From Granulicella sp. L60 (GTDB taxonomy: Bacteria > Acidobacteriota > Terriglobia > Terriglobales > Acidobacteriaceae), in the NCBI RefSeq assembly GCF_009765825.1, contig NZ_LMUR01000003.1, positions 315,667-379,666 of the forward strand: DNA of 64,000 bases. The letters are read 5' to 3'. Positions 25,445 through 34,881 of the stretch are shown piece by piece. Position 1 is the first letter of the stretch, and every line of letters starts with the position of its first letter. A program made the position numbers and the translations under genes. The notes below the pieces were generated by a model. It worked only from the letters and a program-made list of their open reading frames with translations, made no database searches and had not been told where the DNA came from.

Positions 25445-28400
25445 TTATTGGGTTACGTTGAGGGTTAGCGTCACGGCACTAGAGACGTTGGGGGAGCCGT
25501 TTGCGCCCGTACCCGTCGCTGTCACGATCACTGGAGTCGTACCTGCCGGCGCATTGCCTGTCATTGACCCGCCGCCGCATGCCGTCAGCCCAGCAGCTCC
25601 GGCCATAAGAATCATCAGCACGAATAAGTGTTTGCCCCACACGCTTGATGTCAGCCGTTTACGACGGTAGGCCAGAAATAGGCCAGTCAAACCGGCAGGA
25701 AAGAAGAGAATGGACGCAGACAGAATTGCGGATTTTCCAGTTGGTCGCAGCATGGAGGCTACAGGTGAGGTTGCACTTGTATTGAGGGTGAGCGTGGTAC
25801 TTACCAGTCCGGCGCTGCCATTATTGGTAGGTGTCAGCGTGACTGTCGCGGGACTGAACGTGCAAGTGATGTTGACGGGCAATTGACCACAGGAGAACGC
25901 TACCGTGCCCTGATAGTTGTTGAGGACCGTGAAGCCAATCTTCGTTTGTCCAATATGTCCAGATTCGACGGTTACCGTGGTAGGTGTCGCGGTTGCAATC
26001 AGACCCGGCGCGCCTGAAATTGTGAGGGTCCCGTTCACGAAGGCAAAGGTATAGTTTGTGGAGAGCAATCCACCCGTGCACGGCGTGGCTGGGGACAGCA
26101 CAGTTGAGCAGGGCGTATTCTGACACGCTACACTTGTGCACGGAATGCCCAGGCCAGCCACGATGGGATAAGTGCCGGGAGACGATGCGGCTGTTGCAGG
26201 TGTCGTAATAACAGGCACTCCGCTCAAAACGCTTGCATTATTGCTGTCACCCGCAACAAAGCCCATGATCGTGTAGGTAAACGGCGGGATCGGCTGACCT
26301 GCACCGGTGATTACTGGGTTTGGGGTAATGGTCAAAACTGCGGGCATTGAAGAGAAGCTCTGCTTCGCGGTGGCACTGGCATGGTTCGCATCTCCTGCCT
26401 GCGTAGCCGTGACTGTCACCTCTCCCACTCCCGTAAAGAGCAACGTAGATATTGAGGTAAGTGTGGCTGGTCCAGTCACCGTATATGTCACCGGCAAGCC
26501 GGAACTGGCGGTCGCACCCAGGGTCACCGTTCCGCCATAGGTGCCAAAGGCAATCGGCGGGAAATTAACGGTCTGCGTACTGTTTGCCACAGTCAACACC
26601 GCAGGTACAAAGACAAAACTGTAGTTATTCACCGATGATGCTGGAGACAAAGAGAGAGTTCCCTGACTGACGGTGATTGGATAGGTCGTCCCGACTGCCG
26701 AGGTTGGCGTATAGGTAGTCGTTATCGCGGGCGTTCCCGTTGTGATGTCGCTGCCTACCAAACCTGTGATGGTAACCCCGGAAAGCAATTGGGACGCTGC
26801 CACAGGCGTGCCAAAAGGCTGCGAGACATTAGCTGTCGTGACCGTGATCGTGCCTCTAGCTACATTGAATGATTGAATGGCAGGAGCAGCCTGGGCAAAT
26901 TGCGCATTACCGACCGCGTTCGCGGTGACTGTTCCAGGACCCGCACCGATGATATTCAGCATATAGCCCGTTCCCACCGACCCAATCAGCTGGGCTGACC
27001 CGGTCACCGTATATGTGACAGGCAGTCCTGCGCTGGAGATCGCAGAAAGCGGAACCGGTTTGCTTCCGTACATAATGTTCGACGGCAGAGCCGGGAAGCT
27101 GATCGTCTGCGACTCGTTGCCGCTTACGGTCAAAGTTCCTGGGACGAGCGTCGGTGTGTTGTAGTTACTTGCCAATGCAGGCGCGACAAATGTAAAAGAT
27201 CCCGGCGTGATAGTGATGGGCAGACTGGTGCCGATAGGCGTGGTCGTGGTGTACCCCGTCACCGTCAGGGTTGGAGTGGTGATCGCGTCGCTTCCTATCA
27301 GACCAGATACTGTAAAGGGAATCTGTGTTGACAGCGGCTGACCAAACGATTGCGAAAAGCCATTCGGAGCAGCAGTGATGGTGAACGATGCGGGAGCCAC
27401 CGTGAAACTCTGGGAGGAGACGGACTTCGCCGCTGCGAACTGAGAGTTTCCTGGCTGGGTCGCTGTCACCGTGACACTTGTTCCGGCTGCGGTGGCCCCA
27501 GTGATCGTCAGGATAGAGTTGGAGCCGGATGTGGATACTGTGGCGCATGCCGTGCAGCCAGAAACTGTATAGGTGATCGGTAATCCAGAATCCGAGGAGC
27601 CCGTCAGATTAATAGGTTGGGCACCATACGTTACATTTGGGAAAGACTGGTTGAAGGTGATCGTCTGTGGCGTGAGCGGCACACTGCCTGCACCGGTTAC
27701 TCCACGGATAACAAAATTGGCTTGGTCAGCAAGATATAAGTTGCCATAGGTATCGAGAGCAAGAGCTACCGGCCCCGCAGTCAGGGAAGATGTTGCGAGG
27801 CCTCCATCGCCGCTAAAACCAAAGGAGCCCAGTGTTCCAGCAATCGTGGAGATGTTGCCAGTATTTGCATTAGCTTCTCGAACTACTCCGTCACTAAAGT
27901 CGGCGATAAACAGATTGCCTGTTCCATCGACCTTCACATCAAAAGGAAAGTTCAACGATGCATTTATTGCCGAGCTGCCATCGCCGCATGAAGGAGGGGA
28001 ACACGCTGCACCCGTACCTGCTGCAGTTGTGATCTCTTCAGTCAGAGAGTCAACCCTCCGAATCCGGCTGTCTCCGCTGTCAGCGATGTAGAGATTGCCA
28101 GAACTGTCAACGCCCACGCCATTTGGGAAATTAAGCTGTGCAGCCGATGCTTGGCCTCCGTCACCGCACGGAGAGGTGGGGTCGGAACATAGATTGCTGT
28201 TGCCGGCTACTGTAGTGATGATGCCTTGTGCATTCACTTCGCGAATGACATTGTTATTGGCGTCTGCAATGTACAGATTATTTGCACTATCAATAGCGAT
28301 ACCGCTTGGACCACTGAGGCTTGCACTTGTCGCAGGACCCGTGTCGCCGCTATAGCCGGCGGGGGCGGAGGGGTTGCCCGCGATAGTGTAGATCAATCCT

Positions 28401-29425
28401 GTCGTCTTCACTTCGCGAATGACATTTTGGCCCGAGTCCGCGAAGTAAATGTCACCCGAAGAATCCACCGCCAGACCCGCGGGAAGGCTCAGAAGGACTG
28501 AAGTAGGCGATACTCCGTTAGTATTTGTTTGGTCTGAACCTCCGCCGGCAAATATCGTTATATCTCCTCCAGACGCCGCATTTACTTTGTAAATCACTAG
28601 TGTGGTTTGGTCGGAGATATACAGATTCCCAGATGGATCAACAACAACTCCATATGGAAGTTGCAGTACCGCCTCGGTCGCAGCCTGCCCGGAGGGGGGG
28701 CCTCCTGACTGTGGGTTGGTACCGGCAATCGTGTTGATGAACCCTTGAGCTAAGAATCCCGGAACTACCGGAACTGCAGTAGGTGTGGGCACCGGAGTTT
28801 CAGGAGTGTCCTGACGAGCTTTCGCAAAGCTGTTAGAAACGCTCGACAAAGAGTCGGCGGCAATCGACACTATGGGCGATACAGTATCGTTCATGCGCTT
28901 GCGTCCAGACAATGTTCCAGAGACTTTATATATATATCCGGGTACTGGTGCTGGAATGCCCCAGATCTTCCCTCCCCCAAAGACAACGCTAATGGAATTC
29001 GCGCCGCCGTCAAAGATATACACGTTTCCGTTTTGATCGACTGCTACACGATCTGGCTTCACGAAGCCGGTTTCGGTTGCTAGGCAGGAACCATGATCTA
29101 AACTTATAGCTCCTTGACATGAGGGAACAGCCGATCGATTACCCGCGATTATGTAGCTATTGCCGGACATCGGCGCAGGGACTGTAGGCAGCGAAGGAAT
29201 TGCTTTCCGACCTGAAGCAACAACGTGGATCATCCGATCCGCAGGTCCGACGAAGTAGAGGTTCCCGTCCTTATCGTATATTCCATGCTGCGACGCTTGG
29301 CCTGGAGTATTGAAATTGGATGACGCACCCTGTGCTCGCGCAAAACTGCTCATCAACAGAAGGACCATCAAAGCTGACAGTGGCATGAACGCACAGGAGC
29401 GTATTGAAGCAGATAAATGTGACAT
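25445..29425 (-). CDS. secreted NHL-repeat and MBG Ig-like domain protein
   Basis: A giant exported protein of about 1326 residues. After the signal peptide (PLSALMVLLLMSSFARAQ), the first half holds at least six NHL beta-propeller repeats of the type GPSGIAIDSANNLYIADANN followed by VIREV and TVAGN. The middle repeats MBG-type Ig modules (QTISFPALP, then GLPVTYTVTG) about four times. Near the C-terminus come two hydrophobic segments with a basic RRKR between them, then a lipobox-like TACGGG and a final Ig-like strand set. The start is ATG 29425 with GAAAGG upstream, or ATG 29452. It is last in the module A operon, so it is probably displayed or secreted with the receptor. Function unknown. 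Confidence 0.8.
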   Translation of the reverse strand: MSHLSASIRSCAFMPLSALMVLLLMSSFARAQGASSNFNTPGQASQHGIYDKDGNLYFVGPADRMIHVVASGRKAIPSLPTVPAPMSGNSYIIAGNRSAVPSCQGAISLDHGSCLATETGFVKPDRVAVDQNGNVYIFDGGANSISVVFGGGKIWGIPAPVPGYIYKVSGTLSGRKRMNDTVSPIVSIAADSLSSVSNSFAKARQDTPETPVPTPTAVPVVPGFLAQGFINTIAGTNPQSGGPPSGQAATEAVLQLPYGVVVDPSGNLYISDQTTLVIYKVNAASGGDITIFAGGGSDQTNTNGVSPTSVLLSLPAGLAVDSSGDIYFADSGQNVIREVKTTGLIYTIAGNPSAPAGYSGDTGPATSASLSGPSGIAIDSANNLYIADANNNVIREVNAQGIITTVAGNSNLCSDPTSPCGDGGQASAAQLNFPNGVGVDSSGNLYIADSGDSRIRRVDSLTEEITTAAGTGAACSPPSCGDGSSAINASLNFPFDVKVDGTGNLFIADFSDGVVREANANTGNISTIAGTLGSFGFSGDGGLATSSLTAGPVALALDTYGNLYLADQANFVIRGVTGAGSVPLTPQTITFNQSFPNVTYGAQPINLTGSSDSGLPITYTVSGCTACATVSTSGSNSILTITGATAAGTSVTVTATQPGNSQFAAAKSVSSQSFTVAPASFTITAAPNGFSQSFGQPLSTQIPFTVSGLIGSDAITTPTLTVTGYTTTTPIGTSLPITITPGSFTFVAPALASNYNTPTLVPGTLTVSGNESQTISFPALPSNIMYGSKPVPLSAISSAGLPVTYTVTGSAQLIGSVGTGYMLNIIGAGPGTVTANAVGNAQFAQAAPAIQSFNVARGTITVTTANVSQPFGTPVAASQLLSGVTITGLVGSDITTGTPAITTTYTPTSAVGTTYPITVSQGTLSLSPASSVNNYSFVFVPAVLTVANSTQTVNFPPIAFGTYGGTVTLGATASSGLPVTYTVTGPATLTSISTLLFTGVGEVTVTATQAGDANHASATAKQSFSSMPAVLTITPNPVITGAGQPIPPFTYTIMGFVAGDSNNASVLSGVPVITTPATAASSPGTYPIVAGLGIPCTSVACQNTPCSTVLSPATPCTGGLLSTNYTFAFVNGTLTISGAPGLIATATPTTVTVESGHIGQTKIGFTVLNNYQGTVAFSCGQLPVNITCTFSPATVTLTPTNNGSAGLVSTTLTLNTSATSPVASMLRPTGKSAILSASILFFPAGLTGLFLAYRRKRLTSSVWGKHLFVLMILMAGAAGLTACGGGSMTGNAPAGTTPVIVTATGTGANGSPNVSSAVTLTLNVTQ

Positions 29426-29514
29426 ATGGCCTTTCTCGCAAATCGGATCCATGATCGTTACCCTTCTCGTAGTCACTTCCAACGTTGAAACGAAGAACCG
29501 AACTTTTAACGTGC

Positions 29515-30897
29515 TCATTGCTGAAACAGATAGATTCCCATGTCGTGCTGCGTGGTGGCGTCGTATGCCGCGAGGAAGATGGCGTACTTCCCACCGGCAT
29601 TACCCGCGACAATAACTGCCGCAACTGTGCATGTAGCATTCCCGTTGACATCGGCACCGGGTGTTCCATAGGACGGATTGTTCTTGGAGCAATTCTGCTG
29701 CGGGTCCGGAAGCGTAACCGTCGCGCCCGTGTAGAGACCGTTGTTCGCAGAATCCTGTGTGCCGAGAGTGAGCGTCAGATTGGGGAGCGGTAGTTGCGTC
29801 ACATCATCGTTGGGGAACATGCCCCCGGTGAGACTGCTGCTCGATCCAACGGTTGGATTGAAGCTGGCTGGTTGGGTGGATACGCTTCCCGCCCCACTAC
29901 TCTCGTAGACAAAACCGAGATAATTCCCAGCTAAGACCGTCGCAGTTGCGACCGGGGAAGAGGGTTGAACCATTCCAACGAAGGAATTGGGTGACAACAC
30001 AGACGGCTTGATGACATTCCCAATGCTCTGGTCTGCGATCACAAAGCCCGACGCGCTGATCGCAAACGTAGTTGGTTCAGGCACAATTGCGTTCGCTGAT
30101 GCTGTAATCGTCGTTACTCCGTTGGTCGACCCGCAGGTTGCAGCGAACTCAGACACATAAGCAGGGCCATTGATAGTTGTGCCAGGAGTGTGTGTAGTTG
30201 TGCCGGTCAGAGGTACTACATATTGAGTCAGCGCTCCAAAGTTCCAAGCTTTTCCCGTCGGATCAGTACTCGCGACGATGCCTCCGTAACCAGCGCCAAA
30301 GCCATTTGAGAAATACTCCACGTATGGCGATGGCATTCCGACAAACTGAAACCGGACAAAGCCTCCGATAGCAAAACAGCCGCTCTGCTGAACCGAGACG
30401 ACCGGAGGCGTCGTATCATCGCCTGGACGAAGCACAGCCACATTACCAGGCATTTCGGTAGCGTATTCGGAAGCCCCCGAACTCGATGGCCCCAAGTTCA
30501 TAAATCCATTGGAGGCGAAAAAGCTTCCACCGACAGAGGCAGGCGTCGATGGATAGGTCAGAGATTGGTATGCGAACGCATTCTGACTGTGGTCGAGGCT
30601 CAATGACCAAACGCCGGGGCTCTGGGTGCCGATATAGGAATTGCTCTGGCTGACAGCCTGAGCCGGAGGTAGTCCGGGCGGCACTGTGCTTGCATTCGGA
30701 TTATTGGAACCGGCGCACCCGGTAGCCACGAGCGTAGCGGCCAACGTTAGTGAGGCGAGCAAATCGCGGCTCTGAGAACGTCCTTGGAACGCCGGCTCTA
30801 TTTTCTTTCCCACAATCATCCCGCTCGCTTTCGTCATGGTCCCTCGTGTTGCACCATTTCGTTGTTGATAAGTCTTAGAATTCTCTACTTCAGACAT
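29515..30897 (-). CDS. lipoprotein-like secreted protein in receptor operon
   Basis: A 460-residue protein starting at ATG 30897, with AAGGAG upstream; the longer frame to 31212 overlaps the receptor and is not real. After a 45-residue polar lead there is a hydrophobic segment ending ATLVATGCAGSNNP, a likely lipidation site. The rest is rich in Gly, Ser, Thr and beta strands (for example PGVWSLSLDHSQNAFAYQSL) and may be a surface beta-propeller or beta-sandwich. No known domain is recognised. It lies 26 bases after the receptor stop, so it is cotranscribed and may capture substrate for the receptor. Confidence 0.7.
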   Translation of the reverse strand: MSEVENSKTYQQRNGATRGTMTKASGMIVGKKIEPAFQGRSQSRDLLASLTLAATLVATGCAGSNNPNASTVPPGLPPAQAVSQSNSYIGTQSPGVWSLSLDHSQNAFAYQSLTYPSTPASVGGSFFASNGFMNLGPSSSGASEYATEMPGNVAVLRPGDDTTPPVVSVQQSGCFAIGGFVRFQFVGMPSPYVEYFSNGFGAGYGGIVASTDPTGKAWNFGALTQYVVPLTGTTTHTPGTTINGPAYVSEFAATCGSTNGVTTITASANAIVPEPTTFAISASGFVIADQSIGNVIKPSVLSPNSFVGMVQPSSPVATATVLAGNYLGFVYESSGAGSVSTQPASFNPTVGSSSSLTGGMFPNDDVTQLPLPNLTLTLGTQDSANNGLYTGATVTLPDPQQNCSKNNPSYGTPGADVNGNATCTVAAVIVAGNAGGKYAIFLAAYDATTQHDMGIYLFQQ

Positions 30898-30923
30898 CGC
30901 GTAGTCTCCTTTCCCGCTCTCGA

Positions 30924-33900
30924 TCAGAAGGCGAGTTTCAAAGCAAACTGAATGGTGCGCGGACGGTGGGCGTCCACCGGATGCAGGAAGGAGCTGCCAA
31001 CAAGGCAGTTGGTTCCATCTCCACCCGCCGCCGAGTACCCTGACGCATAGCCGCCATAACAACTGATGGTGTTGTTCGCCTGATTGCCGAGGGTTGGATC
31101 GTAGATACGAAATTGAGTCGCGTTGAAGACGTTGAAGGCCTCTGCGCGTAACTCTAAGTTGGTGTTGTACGGCATTGCGAAGTGTTTCAACATCGCAACG
31201 TCGGTGTTCCAACGGCGTGGATTGTTGAGGTCATTTCTACCTGCATTGCCGAATGTGAGACCACGCGGAGCAACGAAGGCTGCGGGATTGAGCAGCAATG
31301 GACCTACACTCTTCGGGTTGTTGCCGCCTACGGGTTTCGGCGATTTTGCAGAAATACCCGACAGATCAGGATAGGAACCCGAGCCGGTTCCGTTCGCGAC
31401 GCCCGCATTGTCGAGAGTCGCAATTCCTCCAGGGCTGCCGTTGTTGACGACCGTGAATGGAATACCAGATTCGAACAACGTGATGCCGGACAACTCCCAT
31501 CCACCCAGCACCGCTTGTACGACTGTGTCGGCCTGCCACTTGGGATTCGGACCATGAGCCGCGACATTCGTCGGATCATCATCCGCGCTGTGCAGAAAGG
31601 CATCGAAGAACTTCAATAACGGCAGTTGGTAGACATAACTGACATGGAGCAGATGACGTTGATCAAAGTTGGAGCTGGCCCGATTGGACTTCAGATCATC
31701 GGAGTTGACGAAGGACGCATCTGATCGGTCGGACGCATCATCCAGCGAATGGCTATAGGTGTAGGCGACCCCTAGATTCAGAGGGCCTTGTGTCCGACGA
31801 ATCACCGCTTGGAAGGCGTTGTAAGCGGAGTTGGCGACGTTCTGTAGCGAAAAGATTTGGGCTAACCCAGGCGCATAGGTACGCAAGGAGTTGGGATCAA
31901 TTGTGTGTTGGCCCTCACCGAAACAGGCAGCGGCCAGGTTCGTATATGCCTGTTGGCCGGGCGTCACGGACGCCCCATTGCTCAAAAAAGTCGCGCCTGA
32001 TACGTTGAAGAGACTGCAATCGCCTTGTGTGCCTGCCGCGACCGCGGGATTGATTCCGCGGTACATCAGCGGTTGGTGGGGACCAAACGGATTCTGAGCA
32101 GCGGGCAGCGGCGTAAGCTGATTGATCTGCTCTTCCACGGTAAGATGCGTTCCCTTCGATCCGACGTAGGCAAAACTCACGAGAAAGTTTTTTGGAAGCT
32201 GCTGCTGAACACTGAAGCTCCATTGCTGGATATAAGGCCATACCGCTTTCGTCGGAATCGAAGTTACGTTGATCGGAAAGGCCACGTTGGGAGTGCTTCC
32301 GGCATATCCAATCTGGCCCCAGCTGTCTGGAGCGTTCTGCGTCATATCCAATACCATGGGAGCGCCGCCCTCCAGTGAACCTGTGTTGGCTTCATCTGCC
32401 GTCCCATGCTCGAAGAACATTCCATAGCCTCCACGGATCGCGGTCTTTCCGTTGCCGAAGAGATCCCATGCAAACCCAATGCGAGGGGCTGGGTTGAAGA
32501 GATGACCGGACATGCAGCTTGAAGGAACACCGTTCTTACCACACTGAACGATGCCGTTGGTAATTCGTGGGTCCAGCCCACTTCCGGGATTGCTAGGGTT
32601 GATCTGAAGAGGCTTCCCTGTCGTCTGATCGATCAGATTGCCGTGATCGCCAGCCACGGTGAGGGTCTTGGCAACATTCGCGTCAAATCCGCCGGGGGAC
32701 CCGGCAGGAACCCAGTTATAGGCCTGGTTGTTCGCCTCGTGATAGGTTCCGAATAAACTGAGGCGCACTCCGAGGTTCACCGTCAAACGCGGGGTTGCCT
32801 TGAAGTCATCCTGAAAATACGGCTCTACGATCTGATAGCGCTGTCGATAACGCGCCTGCGCGCTATCTTGTTGAAAGCTGGCGAGGTGCTCCCCGCTGGA
32901 AGTTGTTGGGCTCGCGGTGGAGTTTCCACCGTAATAAAGGAAATCGGCGAAGGCATTGCCTGTGCTACCGCTGCCCTTGACATTGCTGAAGGTCACGATG
33001 CCTTGGGTGTCTCCGGTCGAAGCGCCGATAGGGCCATTGATCTGGTTTCGTTGAAAAATCACCCATTGCGCGCCGAACTGAAGATTGTGCTTCCCGACGA
33101 TCTTGGTGAGGTTGTCGGCAAAACTGTATGTTGGGTTCGTATGATCCCACGGCATGTAACTGGGATCGACAGAGAATCCCGTACCACCGTACGCAGCGTT
33201 GTTGCCGCCGATCACGAGACCTGGCAACTTCGGTACACCATTGAGACCAGCATTGCCGTTATCAAAGATCGTGCCGATAGGACATTGATAGCCGGTTTGA
33301 GCACCGAGAGTACCAATCGGTCCTAGAGCGCAGGAGGCATCCAAGGCCGAAGGGCGCTGAATATTTACATTAGCCGCAGGAATATCATTCAGCGTGATAT
33401 GGGAGTTGGTGTAACTTGCGACGAATTCATTGAGAAACGTCGAAGAAAAGGTATTGGTCAAACGGGCCACTAAGCTAATACCGGGTCCATAGAGGCGGTT
33501 CTGAATCGTCGGAAAGCTATTCTGGATGAAACCGTACTCTGGAACAGGGGTGGTTTCGCTCCAGTCGTCATGGATATATCGGAAGCTCGCCTCCATCTTT
33601 TCGCTGATAGTGTGGTCGATACGAAAGAGTTCTTCCCGCCATGTCGTCGGAAGTGAAACCTCTCCGTTGAAGCAAGAGCCAATCGTGGAAGTGCAGCCGG
33701 TGGTGGCATTGGGCGCGGGAATGATGCCGGTGCTCAGAATTGCAAGCGCGTTGCGGTTGAGCGTACCGCTATCCGATAGTCCCTGACCCTGAAGATAATA
33801 AGGTCCTATTTTGGACGTGGTTGGGCAATCGCTTCCTGGGCAGACATCGCTGAAGTCTCCATTCCTTTCCGCTAAAGAGGGTACAGCCTGCCGGTAGGCA

Positions 33901-34868
33901 TAGGGATCTTTCTCGATGCGGGCCTCTTCCGAGAAGAAGAAGTGTGTCTTGCCTCGTCCGTTATAGAGATGTGGGATGACAAGCGGACCGCCAATCGTGC
34001 CGCCAAAGTCGCTCCGGCGGTATAACGGCGCGCCGTTCGTCACGTCGAAATACCCTTTACTATTGAAGATTTCATTGCGAAAGAACTCATAGATATTGCC
34101 GTGAAACTGGTCTGTGCCCGACTTCGTGGTGACGATGGTCGTCCCGTTTCCGGTGCTGGGGTACTGGGCTCCGTAGTTCGAGGTGAGTACTTTGATCTCC
34201 TGGATCGCGTCAATGCTAGGCGTCACAATCAAGCTGCTGTGGTTCTTGTTGATTCCGACGTTCAACGTCTCCGAGCCATCGACCTGAAAGCTGTTGTACT
34301 CGGTACGGCCACCGTTCACGCTGTATGAAACGCTCCCTGCCAGCCCGACTCTCGCTTCATCTTGTTGCGTCTGATTGCTGACACCAGGAACCAGGTCGAT
34401 GAACTGGGTGAAGTTGCGCCCATTCAGTCCAAGGCTCGTCACCTCTTTGCCGGTGATGGTGCCGCTTATCTCCGCATTCTCGGTTTGCACTTCGGCGACG
34501 CCGCCACCTCCTTGTACGTCTACCGTTGACTGCGTCGAACCAACCGTCAGTTGGATGTTGAGATCGACAGCCTGGCCGACACCAAGAAGGATGTCGTTGT
34601 TAACCACCTGGTTGAAACCGGGAGCCTGCACCAGGATCCGATAATGTCCTGCCGGAAGATAGGGAACGGTGTAAGAACCGGATCCGTCGGTCTTCGTCTC
34701 CAGAGCGACGGTCGTGTCCTTATTCACCACCTGAATCTGGGCACCGGGCACCGCCGCACCCTGCGGGTCAGTGACGACCCCGGTAAAACGAGCGGTCTGG
34801 CCGAAGGCGTAATTAGCAAAGGTCAGAAAAAAAAGACACGTCAAGCATCGTACTAATATCGATCGCAT
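30924..34868 (-). CDS. TonB-dependent receptor, Oar-like (module A)
   Basis: A 1314-residue outer-membrane receptor. The signal peptide ends at YAFGQ. Residues about 24-105 are a carboxypeptidase-regulatory-like domain (ARFTGVVTDPQGAAVPGAQI), followed by the plug (NGRNFTQFIDLVPGVSNQTQ, VDGSETLNVGINKN) and a large beta-barrel ending RPRTIQFALKLAF, with a terminal Phe. There is no N-terminal STN signalling domain of the FecA kind. It starts 13 bases after the fused sigma/anti-sigma gene and so is in the same operon. The substrate is unknown; Oar-like receptors take up large organic polymers or export proteins. Confidence 0.9.
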   Translation of the reverse strand: MRSILVRCLTCLFFLTFANYAFGQTARFTGVVTDPQGAAVPGAQIQVVNKDTTVALETKTDGSGSYTVPYLPAGHYRILVQAPGFNQVVNNDILLGVGQAVDLNIQLTVGSTQSTVDVQGGGGVAEVQTENAEISGTITGKEVTSLGLNGRNFTQFIDLVPGVSNQTQQDEARVGLAGSVSYSVNGGRTEYNSFQVDGSETLNVGINKNHSSLIVTPSIDAIQEIKVLTSNYGAQYPSTGNGTTIVTTKSGTDQFHGNIYEFFRNEIFNSKGYFDVTNGAPLYRRSDFGGTIGGPLVIPHLYNGRGKTHFFFSEEARIEKDPYAYRQAVPSLAERNGDFSDVCPGSDCPTTSKIGPYYLQGQGLSDSGTLNRNALAILSTGIIPAPNATTGCTSTIGSCFNGEVSLPTTWREELFRIDHTISEKMEASFRYIHDDWSETTPVPEYGFIQNSFPTIQNRLYGPGISLVARLTNTFSSTFLNEFVASYTNSHITLNDIPAANVNIQRPSALDASCALGPIGTLGAQTGYQCPIGTIFDNGNAGLNGVPKLPGLVIGGNNAAYGGTGFSVDPSYMPWDHTNPTYSFADNLTKIVGKHNLQFGAQWVIFQRNQINGPIGASTGDTQGIVTFSNVKGSGSTGNAFADFLYYGGNSTASPTTSSGEHLASFQQDSAQARYRQRYQIVEPYFQDDFKATPRLTVNLGVRLSLFGTYHEANNQAYNWVPAGSPGGFDANVAKTLTVAGDHGNLIDQTTGKPLQINPSNPGSGLDPRITNGIVQCGKNGVPSSCMSGHLFNPAPRIGFAWDLFGNGKTAIRGGYGMFFEHGTADEANTGSLEGGAPMVLDMTQNAPDSWGQIGYAGSTPNVAFPINVTSIPTKAVWPYIQQWSFSVQQQLPKNFLVSFAYVGSKGTHLTVEEQINQLTPLPAAQNPFGPHQPLMYRGINPAVAAGTQGDCSLFNVSGATFLSNGASVTPGQQAYTNLAAACFGEGQHTIDPNSLRTYAPGLAQIFSLQNVANSAYNAFQAVIRRTQGPLNLGVAYTYSHSLDDASDRSDASFVNSDDLKSNRASSNFDQRHLLHVSYVYQLPLLKFFDAFLHSADDDPTNVAAHGPNPKWQADTVVQAVLGGWELSGITLFESGIPFTVVNNGSPGGIATLDNAGVANGTGSGSYPDLSGISAKSPKPVGGNNPKSVGPLLLNPAAFVAPRGLTFGNAGRNDLNNPRRWNTDVAMLKHFAMPYNTNLELRAEAFNVFNATQFRIYDPTLGNQANNTISCYGGYASGYSAAGGDGTNCLVGSSFLHPVDAHRPRTIQFALKLAF

Positions 34869-34881
34869 TCTTTATGAATTC

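Noticed and set aside
25445..29425. Repeated Ig/NHL segments as a possible CRISPR or DNA-level repeat array
   Set aside because: The repeats are visible at protein level with diverged DNA and no regular spacer structure; they are protein domain repeats.
29515..31212. Extension of the lipoprotein-like gene to an ATG-like start at 31212
   Set aside because: The first 105 residues overlap the receptor gene in another frame and have no protein character; AAGGAG before ATG 30897 marks the start.
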